From Methylobacterium persicinum (GTDB lineage: Bacteria; Pseudomonadota; Alphaproteobacteria; Rhizobiales; Beijerinckiaceae), in contig NZ_BPQX01000007.1 of assembly GCF_022179525.1 (NCBI RefSeq), positions 1 through 64,000 on the forward strand: 64,000 nucleotides of DNA. Reading direction: 5' to 3'. The notes under the pieces are model-generated. The model saw nothing but the letters and a program-made list of their open reading frames with translations, ran no database searches and was not told the origin of the DNA. Positions 53,093 to 62,158 of this stretch are shown here, piece after piece. Position 1 is the first letter of the stretch, and each line of letters starts with the position of its first letter. A program made the translations under genes and the position numbers.

Positions 53093-53935
53093 ATGCGCCT
53101 TACGATCCGCACCCTTCTGACCACTGGGGCGATGGCCGCACTCGCGACGTTCTCGGCCGTCACGCTGCCCGGCCGGGCCGCGGCCGCCGACGGCGTCGAC
53201 GCGATCAAGCAGCGCGGGACGCTGATCGTCGGCGTGAAGGCGGATTACAGGCCGTTCGGCTTCCGCGACCCGAGTGGGGCGATCATCGGCCTAGAGCCCG
53301 ACCTCGCCGCCGACCTTGCCAAGCGGCTGGGTGTGAAGCTCGAACTCGTGCCGGTCGTCTCGGCCAACCGGATCGAGTTCCTGCAGCAGGGCAAGGTCGA
53401 TCTGCTGATCGCCACCCTGTCGGACAAGCCGGAGCGTCGCCGCGTCGTGCAGGCGATCGACCCGAACTACTATTCCGACTTCGTGAACGTCCTGCTGCCC
53501 AAGTCTTCCGGCATCACCGATTGGGCGCAGCTCAAGGGCAAGCCGCTCTGCGCCACCTCGGGGGCGTGGTACAACAAGGATGTCGCGCGGACCTACGGGG
53601 CGGAGATCGTCGCCTTCGACGGGTCCGAGAAGCCGCTCTTCGCGCTCAAGCAGGGCAACTGCATCGGCTACGTCTACGACCAGAGCATGCTGCAGGGTAA
53701 GCTGCTCGACGACGACTGGAAGGCCAACTACGCGCTGCCGCTGAAGGGCATCCTCGACGCCCCGTGGATGATGGCGGTGGCGCAGGGCAACACCACGCTC
53801 CAGGCCGCCGTCGAGGACGCCACCAAGGACTGGATGAAGACCGGCCTCATCGTCAACGAGGAGAGGAAGTGGGGCATCGAGCCGACCGCTTACTCGAAGG
53901 CGATGCACGAGAAGTACAAGAACGCGACCAACTGA
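53093..53935 (+). CDS. Amino acid ABC transporter, substrate-binding protein
   Basis: 280 residues. The signal peptide (MRLTIRTLLTTGAMAALATF...GRAAA) is followed by the SBP_bac_3 fold: IKQRGTLIVGVKADYRPFGFRDPSGAIIGLEPDLAADLAKRLG, then QQGKVDLLIATLSDKPERR. AGGAAAG lies 5 nt before the ATG; the longer frame from 52916 includes the hairpin and is unlikely. Binds a polar amino acid or N-methyl derivative in the periplasm. Followed by both permeases and the ATPase. Confidence 0.92.
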   Translation: MRLTIRTLLTTGAMAALATFSAVTLPGRAAAADGVDAIKQRGTLIVGVKADYRPFGFRDPSGAIIGLEPDLAADLAKRLGVKLELVPVVSANRIEFLQQGKVDLLIATLSDKPERRRVVQAIDPNYYSDFVNVLLPKSSGITDWAQLKGKPLCATSGAWYNKDVARTYGAEIVAFDGSEKPLFALKQGNCIGYVYDQSMLQGKLLDDDWKANYALPLKGILDAPWMMAVAQGNTTLQAAVEDATKDWMKTGLIVNEERKWGIEPTAYSKAMHEKYKNATN

Positions 53936-53972
53936 TGCGGTCCTGCACGACGAAGCCGAGCGTTCGCCCGCG

Positions 53973-54722
53973 ATGATCGCCACGATCCAGGCGTGGTTCC
54001 AGCAGCTCTACGAGACCACGGGCTTCAACTTCACGGTCTTTTACGATCCCTACGACTGGGACCGCTACGTGGCCGGCCTGCGGATGACGCTGCTCCTCGG
54101 GATCAGCACTATCCTGGCGAGCCTCGTCATCGGCGCCGTCGGCGCGCTCCTGCAGAGCGGGCCGTCGCGCGTCCTGCGGGCGCTGGTCAACGGCTTTGTC
54201 GTGGTCTTCCGCAACACGCCGCCACTCGTGCAGATCTTTTTCTTTTACTTCGGCCTCGGGACGCTGCTCCCGGACATCCGCTCGGCGGACGGCCTGCGCG
54301 CCCCGATCCTTACCAACGTTCAGTGGGCGATCATCTCGCTGTCGCTGTTCGCGGGCGCGTTCAACGTCGAGATCTTCCGCTCCGGCATCGAGGCCGTGCC
54401 GCGGACCACGATCGAGGCCGCCGAGGCCCTGGGCTACACCCGCTTCAAGGCCTATCGCCACATCGTGCTGCCGCTGGCCCTGCGCGTCTGCCTGCCGGCC
54501 CTGAACAACAACCTGATCAACCTCCTGAAGACCACGACGCTGGCCTACGCCATCGCGGTCCCGGAGACCCTGTACGCGGTCAAGCAGATCTGGTCCGAGT
54601 CCCAGAACGTCCTGGAGATGATGCTGGTGCTGCTGGCGACCTACGCGGTCCTCGTCGGCGTGCTCGTCTGGATCATGCATCGTTGGGAGCGCGCCCTGCG
54701 CATCCCGGGATACGGCCGATGA
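53973..54722 (+). CDS. Amino acid ABC transporter, permease (HisM/GlnP type)
   Basis: 249 residues with five or so membrane segments, the early one being MTLLLGISTILASLVIGAVGALL. The ATPase-contact loop is EAAEALGYTRFKAYRHIVLPLALR, and VFRNTPPLVQIFFFYFGLG is typical of the family. Ends ATGA-overlapped with the second permease. Confidence 0.92.
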   Translation: MIATIQAWFQQLYETTGFNFTVFYDPYDWDRYVAGLRMTLLLGISTILASLVIGAVGALLQSGPSRVLRALVNGFVVVFRNTPPLVQIFFFYFGLGTLLPDIRSADGLRAPILTNVQWAIISLSLFAGAFNVEIFRSGIEAVPRTTIEAAEALGYTRFKAYRHIVLPLALRVCLPALNNNLINLLKTTTLAYAIAVPETLYAVKQIWSESQNVLEMMLVLLATYAVLVGVLVWIMHRWERALRIPGYGR

Positions 54723-55570
54723 GCGTTGCTGATCCGCAGGGCGGGCGTCCGGGGGATCTGCCGGTCCTTCTGCCCTTCGCGCTTCCGAAAGACCACGCGG
54801 CGGCGCGCCTGCGCCCGGCCCATCTCTGGCTGCTCATGGGGCTCGCCCTCGTCGCTGTCCCAGCCTGGGCGCAGGGTGGAACCGCCGCGCTGTCGCCGCT
54901 GGAGGTCGTGATCAAGTGGGCGCCCCTCCTGCTCACGGGCTTCGCCTCCAACGTGGCGATCTCGCTGATGGCGATGGCGATCGGCACGGTGGCGGGCATC
55001 GGGCTCGGGCTGGCCATGCTGGCGGAGGGGCGGATCCTGCCCCGCCTCGCGTGGTGCGCCACGCAGGTCTTCCGCAATGTGCCCTGGCTGGTGCTGCTGT
55101 TCTTCGTGATGTTCCTCGTGCCGTTCCAGATCACGGTGTTCGGCCTCCGCGTGCCGCTGCCCGACTGGGTGAAGGCTACCTTCGGCTTCAGCCTGCCGGT
55201 CATGGCCAACGTCGCCGAGATCGTCCGCGGCGCGGTGCGCTCGGTGCCGAACACCCAGTGGGAGGCCGCCGAGTCCCTGGCCTTCACCCGGCGGCAGACG
55301 ATGTGGCGCATCATCCTGCCCCAGTGCGCGAAGCGCATGCTGCCGCCCTGGATGAACGTCTACGCGCTCATCGCGATGGCGACCGTGCAGGCCTCCATCG
55401 TCGGCGTAACCGAGATGCTGACTCTGACCGCGCAGGTGCACGCCGCCGAGGGCGGCCGCCCCGAGCTGTTCGCGCCGCTCTACGGCTTCGCGCTGCTGTG
55501 CTTCTTCCTCTACTGCTACCCGATCGACCGGTTCACCGCCGCCCTGGAACGCCGCTTCGAGACCCGCTGA
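54719..55570 (+). CDS. Amino acid ABC transporter, second permease
   Basis: 283 residues. After a hydrophilic N-terminus of about 35 residues come several membrane helices; VFRNVPWLVLLFFVMFLVP and the contact loop EAAESLAFTRRQTMWRIILPQCAKRMLP are the family landmarks. ATG 54719 overlaps the stop of the first permease by 4 bp, so the two are made in balance. Confidence 0.9.
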   Translation: MSVADPQGGRPGDLPVLLPFALPKDHAAARLRPAHLWLLMGLALVAVPAWAQGGTAALSPLEVVIKWAPLLLTGFASNVAISLMAMAIGTVAGIGLGLAMLAEGRILPRLAWCATQVFRNVPWLVLLFFVMFLVPFQITVFGLRVPLPDWVKATFGFSLPVMANVAEIVRGAVRSVPNTQWEAAESLAFTRRQTMWRIILPQCAKRMLPPWMNVYALIAMATVQASIVGVTEMLTLTAQVHAAEGGRPELFAPLYGFALLCFFLYCYPIDRFTAALERRFETR

Positions 55571-55574
55571 GACC

Positions 55575-56354
55575 ATGACGCGCGCGACCCTGGCCGCCAC
55601 CCCGTCCCCGAGCTGGACGCCCGATCAGCCGATCGTCCGACTCGCCGACGTGCACAAGTCCTTTGGGACGTTCGAGGTGCTGAAGGGCGTCAGCTTCGAC
55701 GTCCGCAAGGGCGAGGTCGTCTGCATCATCGGCCCCTCAGGCTCGGGCAAGTCGACGCTGATCCGCTGCGTCAACGCCTTGGTGCCGGTGAGCGCGGGCT
55801 CGATCCAGGTCGAGGGGATCGAGGTGACGGATCCGCGGCTCGACAAGCTGGCGCTGCGCCGCAAGGTCGGCATGGTGTTCCAGCAGTACAACCTGTTCCC
55901 CCACAAAACCGCGCTGCAGAACGTGATGATGGCCCCCATCCACGTTCTTGGGCAGGAGAAGCGCGAGGTCGAGGCCCGGGCGCGGGCGCTGCTCGCCAAG
56001 GTCCGGTTGGCCGGCAAGGAGAACGCCTATCCCGGAGAGTTGTCCGGTGGCCAGCAGCAGCGCGTGGCCATCGCCCGCTCCCTGGCGATGCGGCCGGACG
56101 TGATGCTGTTCGACGAAGTGACTGCCGCCCTCGACCCGGAGACAGTCAAGGAGGTGCTGGTGACGATCCGGGAGCTCGCTGAGGAGGGCATGACCTGCAT
56201 GCTCGTCACGCACGAGATGAGCTTTGCCCGAGACGTCGCCGACCACATCTATTTCACCGACCGCGGCGTGATCGTCGAGCACGGGCCGCCCGCGACCTTT
56301 TTCGCCTCCGCCCGGGACGAGCGCACGCGCCGGTTCCTGTCGCAGGTCCTATGA
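55575..56354 (+). CDS. Amino acid ABC transporter ATP-binding protein (GlnQ type)
   Basis: 259 residues. Walker A is GPSGSGKST, the signature LSGGQQQRVAIARSLAMRP and Walker B VMLFDEVTAALDPE, with the switch His in LVTHEMSFARD. It energises the importer encoded just upstream. Begins 4 bp after the second permease. Confidence 0.95.
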   Translation: MTRATLAATPSPSWTPDQPIVRLADVHKSFGTFEVLKGVSFDVRKGEVVCIIGPSGSGKSTLIRCVNALVPVSAGSIQVEGIEVTDPRLDKLALRRKVGMVFQQYNLFPHKTALQNVMMAPIHVLGQEKREVEARARALLAKVRLAGKENAYPGELSGGQQQRVAIARSLAMRPDVMLFDEVTAALDPETVKEVLVTIRELAEEGMTCMLVTHEMSFARDVADHIYFTDRGVIVEHGPPATFFASARDERTRRFLSQVL

Positions 56355-56428
56355 CCCTCCTTTCGCAAAGAACTCAATTCAAAATCTTGAACCTGAATGT
56401 CCGCTCTGAAGGAGAGTTCGTGTCTTAC

Positions 56429-56455
56429 TGAATGACCGGAATGGGCGCTTTGCAG
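56429..56455. repeat. 27-bp repeat near recombinase 3' end, copy B
   Basis: Matches 46331-46357 at 25 of 27 positions, same orientation, and lies 52 bp beyond the stop of the large recombinase. The nearby 12-mer GAATGTCCGCTC also occurs twice (56395 and 56455). Confidence 0.75.
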
Positions 56456-56507
56456 AATGTCCGCTCCGGACAAAGGAAATACCGAAGCGGACACGATCCA
56501 TAGTTCT

Positions 56508-58937
56508 TCAAGTAGTGTTTTTGAGTTTGCGGCTTGGCTCTGGGCGGGGTTCGACAGAACGAGGCGACCGTCCGGTCACGATGATGCAATCCTTGCGTAA
56601 AGCATGCCGGGGTGATCCGCTGGATGTCGTACGTCGCGCGCCCCGAGGTCGAGCTGCTCGCGCTTTCGGCGGGTCTTCCGTGAGCGCTTTGCCCAACAGC
56701 GACCAGTCGTACGCTTTCAAACTCCAAGTGACTTCAGGTATGGAGGCGATAGCAGTTTGCAGCTTCTCGGGCTTGAGCGTCTTTTTGTAATGGCGTGAAT
56801 TGACCGTGGTACCCTCGTGACCCATCATCGACTCGCGGATCGGATCAAGAACAAGAGCCAAGATCATTTCCATGTTGCCCAAGTGTCGGAAGGAATGAAA
56901 CGTCTTTCCTTCTTCCCGTGCCGACGACACGGCTTGGTCCAAGACGACGCTCCAGCGCTTGTCGAACAAGTTCGAAAGTGGTGTGTTTTCACCAAGCCGT
57001 TCGATTTCCGAAAAGATCAGATCCGTTCGTTTTCCTGATTGTCTCTGCACAAAATCGAGGAAGCCGAGCCGAATAAGTTCGGGATGGATCGGCAAGGTTC
57101 GCTGCGACGCCGCATTCTTGAGACGGCGCCTACGTGTTGGCCTAATCTTGAGCGTGCCCCGTGTTACGTCGACGTCGCCGATTTCAAGATAGGTCAACTC
57201 CGACAAGCGTGCGCAGGTGTAGTAGCCGAGAAGGGGCAGCCAATAAACAGCTGCGAAGATCTGCTGTTGGCTTGCAATCTGCCGCATGTCTACCTCGGAC
57301 GCTGTCGACGTCCAGACGGGATGCGCGAATAGCCGCTCGACGTCCTCTACCTCGAAGGCGGGTCGCTTGTCGCCATCCCGTTGGGGGTCGATCAGGCGAA
57401 AGTCGCGTAAGAGCTCCACTTCTCCGATCGGACGCTGATTGGCGCGGCAGTATTTCAAAATGGTCGAAAGCTGTGTGATATGCCGGTTGACCGTCGCAGG
57501 ACTGAGCCCAACTTTCTCAGCCTCTCCAGCAGCACGCAGCCTCTTCCCACGTTCGAGAAGATCCGCGATCGAGAGTTCCGCATCCCGTTGGCTTTTGCCG
57601 TAAGACTTCGGCAAGTTCGAGAGATTCTGAACATAGGCGACGCAATGCGCGTGTTTGATCTCCCCCAGAACGTCAGTTCCCGCGATGGCGGTGAGCATCT
57701 TGGAGACGGCCCGATGCTGACGCCGGGTCTTCTCGTCCCACGTCTTACCTTTGTGGCCGATGAGCTGTTCGACGATTTCCGTCAGAGAGTTTGTATTTTC
57801 GTCAGAGGTCGTCTCAGTTTGATCGTCTTTACAATTTAAGCCTTCTTGTTCGAAAACCTCGGTGCCGATGGTGGCGTTCTCAACCGGTTTCTCACTTTCA
57901 TTCACTGCCTCAGTGTCAAGCGTTTCTGAGGCATGCTCAGGCGCTCCGCTGTGCCTTTGTTGAGGAGGCGTCGGTGCGGCGGAGGTCTGGTGTCGCCTGC
58001 CGGGCACAGGATCTTGTTCGGGCGTCGGAGAGGATGCAGGCTCGGTTTGGCGAGCGTTAGATCTCTCATCATCGTCCATCGCCTGCTGCGACGGGGCAGG
58101 GACTTCGACTTCGAAGTCGCCCCATTCGAAGCTGTCGGCGCCGTCGAAGTCCGACTTGGCCCAGCCCAATGTGTCGCGGGGTACTTCGCCATTTGCACGC
58201 ATGGCTGAGAGATTGGCCCAGGCCTCCCGTGGATCTGCCCGCGCCTCGGCATAAGTCGAGGCGAATTCGCGTGAAACATGGCCGGAAAGCGCCGCGAGTC
58301 CACGCAGGCAGCGATTGAGGCCGGCCTCCGTCAAAGGCTCGTTCATGCTGGTCAGCATCGTCTGAAGATAAGCGCGCGGTGGCGTAAGCCGACCGGTTTC
58401 GTCCGGGCGACCGAGATCGCGCAGGTAACCGCTCTCGATGCGCCGTCGGATGGCTCCGCGCTCCGTCGGGCTGAAGCCTTCCCGCTTCAGGCGGTTATCG
58501 AGTTCGCTGTCGTAGCCTGTGTCGAAGCCTTCCTCGGCTGCGAGTGCCTGCAGGCGTCCAAAGATCCGGTACTCTTGTTCCCGTTTCTCCATAAGCGAGG
58601 ACCAGTCGCCGATGAGAGGCGCGCGCGGTGGATTGAGGTCGCGCTGCAAGCGCGCGATCCGCGCGCTTCGCTCCCGATCGACGAAGGCGCGTAGGTGATC
58701 GCGGATTTGAGTCGCTGTTTGCATGGCGGGGTCATCCCGGACGCGGAGGCTTTCCGCGTTGAGCCCCCAGCCGAGTGTGCGCGCACCTGCTGGGTCGGTG
58801 GTGCCTAGGCTCAGAGCGACCGTGGTGGACGTCCCCCTAACAGGGGCACCGGACGGTCGTGTCCGCTCATCGCAACGGAATCGCCTTCGCCACCAGTATA
58901 CCGCCCCTCGGCGATAGACGTTAGAACAAATCGTCAA
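56508..58937 (-). CDS. Large tyrosine recombinase (phage-type integrase) beside tRNA-Gln
   Basis: About 809 residues. The N-terminus (YRRGAVYWWRRRF ... VALSLGTTDPAGARTLGW) is of the DUF6538-like integrase type; a long acidic, low-complexity middle (about 270-385) precedes an SAM-like core-binding domain and the catalytic domain with ARLSELTYLEIGDVDV (Arg), RRLKNAASQRTLPI (Lys), FHSFRHLG (His/Arg) and MMGHEGTTVNSRHYKK (His/Tyr). The gene points away from tRNA-Gln(UUG), whose 3' end is about 110 bp from its start, a common place for an integrated element. The TTG at 58937 has AGGGG upstream; 58982 is an alternative. Confidence 0.88.
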   Translation of the reverse strand: MTICSNVYRRGAVYWWRRRFRCDERTRPSGAPVRGTSTTVALSLGTTDPAGARTLGWGLNAESLRVRDDPAMQTATQIRDHLRAFVDRERSARIARLQRDLNPPRAPLIGDWSSLMEKREQEYRIFGRLQALAAEEGFDTGYDSELDNRLKREGFSPTERGAIRRRIESGYLRDLGRPDETGRLTPPRAYLQTMLTSMNEPLTEAGLNRCLRGLAALSGHVSREFASTYAEARADPREAWANLSAMRANGEVPRDTLGWAKSDFDGADSFEWGDFEVEVPAPSQQAMDDDERSNARQTEPASSPTPEQDPVPGRRHQTSAAPTPPQQRHSGAPEHASETLDTEAVNESEKPVENATIGTEVFEQEGLNCKDDQTETTSDENTNSLTEIVEQLIGHKGKTWDEKTRRQHRAVSKMLTAIAGTDVLGEIKHAHCVAYVQNLSNLPKSYGKSQRDAELSIADLLERGKRLRAAGEAEKVGLSPATVNRHITQLSTILKYCRANQRPIGEVELLRDFRLIDPQRDGDKRPAFEVEDVERLFAHPVWTSTASEVDMRQIASQQQIFAAVYWLPLLGYYTCARLSELTYLEIGDVDVTRGTLKIRPTRRRRLKNAASQRTLPIHPELIRLGFLDFVQRQSGKRTDLIFSEIERLGENTPLSNLFDKRWSVVLDQAVSSAREEGKTFHSFRHLGNMEMILALVLDPIRESMMGHEGTTVNSRHYKKTLKPEKLQTAIASIPEVTWSLKAYDWSLLGKALTEDPPKARAARPRGARRTTSSGSPRHALRKDCIIVTGRSPRSVEPRPEPSRKLKNTT

Positions 58938-59045
58938 CGGCCTGCCCCTGTGGACAAGCGCGTGCAACAGCTCTGCGTACAATCGGCATGGCCGCCGAAG
59001 CGGCCGAGAGCCGAATGCAATCAGATCAATGACTTAACGGAGGCT

Positions 59046-59120
<75 letters not shown>

Positions 59121-59244
59121 AGGGCAGCGATCTCCTAGACGGAGGGCTTCGCTCTGGCAAGTCTCCTGTGTCCAAACCAGCCACGCCGCGGAGGAGGTCG
59201 AATCGTCTTGCCGCCGGCAGGACTGACCGGCTCGCGGATATAGT

Positions 59245-59958
59245 TCACGGCGGGACCGGTTGCCCATCCCAGGCGAAGACGCCTCCGCTCTCGCCTGGGG
59301 TGAGACCGTCGAGGACCGCCAGCAGATGCGCCGCCGCGGTCTCCGGATCGACCGTGTCCGGACTGTCCGTGCCGGGCCGGAACGGATGCGACAGGGCCGT
59401 CCGCACGGTGCCCGGGTGAAGTCCGGCGACGATCGCGTCGGGATGCGTGCGGCCGAGTTCGATCGCCAGCGTTCGCAGGACCTGGTTGAGGGCGGCCTTC
59501 GACGCCCGGTAGCCGTACCAGCCACCAAGCCGGTTGTCGCCGATGGAGCCGACCCGCGCCGAAAGCGCCGCAAAGATGCTGCGGCCCCTCCGCGGCAACA
59601 GGGGAACGAAGTGCTTGGCCACGAGCGCCGGACCGATCGCGTTGATGGCGAAAAGCTCGGCCATCGCCGCCGGATCGAGGCTCTTGAGGGCCTTCTCCGG
59701 GGCGATGCCGGGGCCGTGCAGCAGCCCCGTTGCCACGAGCACGAGGCTTACCGGCCCGGCCTCCGCCACCCGCTCCGCCGCCGCGCGGACGGATTCCTCG
59801 TCGGTCACGTCGATTCGGCCACCGAGGGCCTGCCCCGGGACCTCGGTCGCCGCTCGCGACAGGGCGAAGAGCCGGTCATAGGCACCGGCTGCGGAGAGCC
59901 TCCCCACCAGCGCTTGGCCGATGCCGCCCGAAGCGCCGACGATCACCGCGGATGTCAT
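59245..59958 (-). CDS. Short-chain dehydrogenase (CsgA-like SDR)
   Basis: 237 residues. Cofactor motif VIVGASGGIGQALVGRL, Asp of IDVTDEES, catalytic Ser in SARVGSIGDN and Tyr-Lys in YRASKAALNQ. This short SDR group (C-factor/YciK-like) has mixed or unknown substrates. It stands alone. Confidence 0.88.
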   Translation of the reverse strand: MTSAVIVGASGGIGQALVGRLSAAGAYDRLFALSRAATEVPGQALGGRIDVTDEESVRAAAERVAEAGPVSLVLVATGLLHGPGIAPEKALKSLDPAAMAELFAINAIGPALVAKHFVPLLPRRGRSIFAALSARVGSIGDNRLGGWYGYRASKAALNQVLRTLAIELGRTHPDAIVAGLHPGTVRTALSHPFRPGTDSPDTVDPETAAAHLLAVLDGLTPGESGGVFAWDGQPVPP

Positions 59959-60090
59959 GCCGCGGTACCCGCTGCCGCAGCACGGTCCCCCGCATGGGGG
60001 GCCGTGTGGGGACCGCAGCCAGGGCGCGATGGCGCCGTTAATCTTTCATCAACCATCGCCGACCCAGTCTCCTCGCCGAGGAGCTGAAGC

Positions 60091-60330
60091 ATGGCCAGAC
60101 GCCGCAACTTCGACGCGTTGAGCGAAGCACAGATCGTTGCGGGTCGCATGACCTCGCGGCGTGTCGGCGGACTTGCTTCCTTCCGGCCGGTCGCCGCGCA
60201 GCCAGTGGCAGACCTCCTCGATGCAATCGCGCATGTCGCCGAGGCCGCTACGGGGGAACGAAGCTTCCTCCATCTCCCGACCGTGACCGGGGGCACGCCG
60301 ACGGCCAAGGAATCGGACCGTACCGTCTGA
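60091..60330 (+). CDS. Hypothetical small protein
   Basis: 79 residues starting MARRRNFDALSEAQIVAGRMTSRRVGG and containing QPVADLLDAIAHVAEAATGERSF. GAGGAG lies 7 nt before the ATG, which supports translation. No known family. Confidence 0.55.
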   Translation: MARRRNFDALSEAQIVAGRMTSRRVGGLASFRPVAAQPVADLLDAIAHVAEAATGERSFLHLPTVTGGTPTAKESDRTV

Positions 60331-60370
60331 CCGGCCCGCCCGCGACCCGGGTAGCGTTCGCAGCCAGCCG

Positions 60371-60760
60371 TCACTTCGGCGACCGCAGCCGATCGGTCCG
60401 GGACGGGCCCCCATTGCGCTGCCAGCTTCGCCAGGGCTCGAGATTCGCCAGCGCCATCCGCCGCAGCCCGAGCCGGGCCAGCACGAGGGTGATGGCGATG
60501 AACGGTGACGCGACGACGGCTGCGGAGGCGAGGGGCGCACCGCTCAAGGCTGCGATGATCTTCACCAGCGCATCGAGGCCGAGGAAGAAGGTCGCGATGG
60601 CGAGGATCGGAATCGTCCCGACGATCCCCGCGAGACGCAGCCACGCCCGCAGGTTGGCATCGGTCTCCATCCGCGCCAGCTGAAGGACTTGGCTGACATG
60701 CCCCGCACCGTCGCGCAGGGCCGCCGAGAGAAGGTGCTGGAGCGGAGCGTCGCGTCGCAT
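60371..60760 (-). CDS. Membrane protein of the phage-holin/YqjE-like family
   Basis: About 129 residues from ATG 60760, with two membrane segments: LRLAGIVGTIPILAIATFFLGLDALV and LASAAVVASPFIAITLVLARLG, preceded by an amphipathic helix (VSQVLQLARMETDANLRAW). This layout fits the Phage_holin_3_6/YqjE group, small inner-membrane proteins of unclear role. The frame extends to 60880 with a Pro/Ala-rich leader. Confidence 0.6.
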   Translation of the reverse strand: MRRDAPLQHLLSAALRDGAGHVSQVLQLARMETDANLRAWLRLAGIVGTIPILAIATFFLGLDALVKIIAALSGAPLASAAVVASPFIAITLVLARLGLRRMALANLEPWRSWQRNGGPSRTDRLRSPK

Positions 60761-60893
60761 CGGAGACTTCCCGGCAGCCGGGATCGGCCGCGCCGTGCCC
60801 GGCGCGGATCCGCCGGGCACCGCGCCAACGGGATCTGCCCCGGTCGGTTCCGCAGCTGCCCGCCCCAGCAGGGGCCGCAAGGGCGCGATCGTG

Positions 60894-61697
60894 TCAGGTT
60901 CGCTTGCTGACGACGTGTTTGATGAGGAGCAGCCCCAACGTGAGGCAGGTCAGGCTCCATAGGATGACGTAGAGATAGTCGACTTTCAGCCCTGCGGAAG
61001 GATAATAGGCCGCCCTCATCCACTCCGCCAGTTGAAGCGCCGGATTATATTTCATCCAGTAATAGATTTTATCGGGCAGAAAGCTCGGCATGAACATGAC
61101 GCCACTGGCGACATACATTAGAATGTTGAAGAGAGCATATCCCACGAGCCATCCCGGGAAGAAGCCGACGATGGCGACGTTGACGACACCGACACCGATC
61201 CCGAGGGAGATGGCGGCAAGATAAGCCGTCACCGCGAGGAAGCTGTCGACCGGCTGGGGATTGGTTCCGACGGCCGCCAAGAGCGAGATGACGACGATGA
61301 GGCCCAGGAACCCCGTGACCATCTCCACGAGCGCGCGGGCCAGGATCAGGTCGAACAGCTTGACCTGCGGGTAATAGGTCAGCGGCTTATTGATGATCGT
61401 CGCCTTCATGACCTCCCGTGAGATGTACTGAAAGATCAGCACGGGAACGGCGCCTGTGGCGAAGAAGAGCGGCGCGCTGTTTCCCACCGGGGCAGGGATG
61501 TGCTGCAAGGTGTAAATGGCGATGAGCATGAAGATGTGGACGCAGGGCCACAGCACGACCACGCCGTAACCCCACAGCGTGCCCCCGAAACGGGTGCGCA
61601 TGTCGCGTAGCATCAGCGCATGGAGGACGTGCAGGTAGGATTCGAGCGCGCTGAGCCTGTCTCCCTCGCGCACGCTCGTCGTCACGCCGGTCGCCAT
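60894..61697 (-). CDS. ABC-2 type polysaccharide export permease (KpsM/BexB-like)
   Basis: 267 residues with six predicted membrane helices. The N-terminal segment HALMLRDMRTRFGGTLWGYGVVVLWPCVHIF and the inner-loop REVMKATIINKPLTYYPQVKLFDLILARALVE are typical of KpsM/Wzm permeases that move capsular or O-polysaccharides outward. No ATPase (KpsT/Wzt) gene adjoins it in the window. The same strand carries small genes upstream that do not belong to a capsule operon. Confidence 0.87.
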   Translation of the reverse strand: MATGVTTSVREGDRLSALESYLHVLHALMLRDMRTRFGGTLWGYGVVVLWPCVHIFMLIAIYTLQHIPAPVGNSAPLFFATGAVPVLIFQYISREVMKATIINKPLTYYPQVKLFDLILARALVEMVTGFLGLIVVISLLAAVGTNPQPVDSFLAVTAYLAAISLGIGVGVVNVAIVGFFPGWLVGYALFNILMYVASGVMFMPSFLPDKIYYWMKYNPALQLAEWMRAAYYPSAGLKVDYLYVILWSLTCLTLGLLLIKHVVSKRT

Positions 61698-61825
61698 CGT
61701 TCTTCCGGTCCCGCCCTGGGCCGCCGGCCGAACGCGGCCAGCCTGGGTCGGACATGCCGGGGGAAAGCGACGAAACTACGTCGCGCGCCTCAGGACTGCC
61801 GGCCAACAGCGACGAGGGGAGGGGG

Positions 61826-61978
61826 TCACAGCAGGCCGCCGGACCCGGTGCGCTCGAACCTGAGCCGCTGCTCCTCGTAACGCCCCGCCACGGAACGGTT
61901 CAGGGCCCGCCCGATCCGGTTCGCGAGATGCGGTGCCGAGGCGAGCCCGCGGACGACGGTTCTGGCGAGGAAACTCAC
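61826..61978 (-). CDS. Hypothetical 50-residue protein
   Basis: Starts at GTG 61978 behind GGAGAGA, reading VSFLARTVVRGLASAPHLA, then IGRALNRSVAGRYEEQRLR and FERTGSGGLL. It is basic and helical, without signal or family match. A longer frame from 62125 lacks support. Plausible but unproven. Confidence 0.45.
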   Translation of the reverse strand: MSFLARTVVRGLASAPHLANRIGRALNRSVAGRYEEQRLRFERTGSGGLL

Positions 61979-62158
61979 GACTCTCTCCGGCGGGCGGGCT
62001 CCGGCGCCCGCGATGGTGCAATGCAACATCATGCCCGCGATTGGCCTTCGTCGGGAGGGTCCGGCCGCCATATCCACCTTGCGCTGGATGCATCGATGGC
62101 CACTGGCCGTCATGCGGCGCAGCAACGAGCCTTGGCCGTCCCCTTGGCCGAAACCCCG

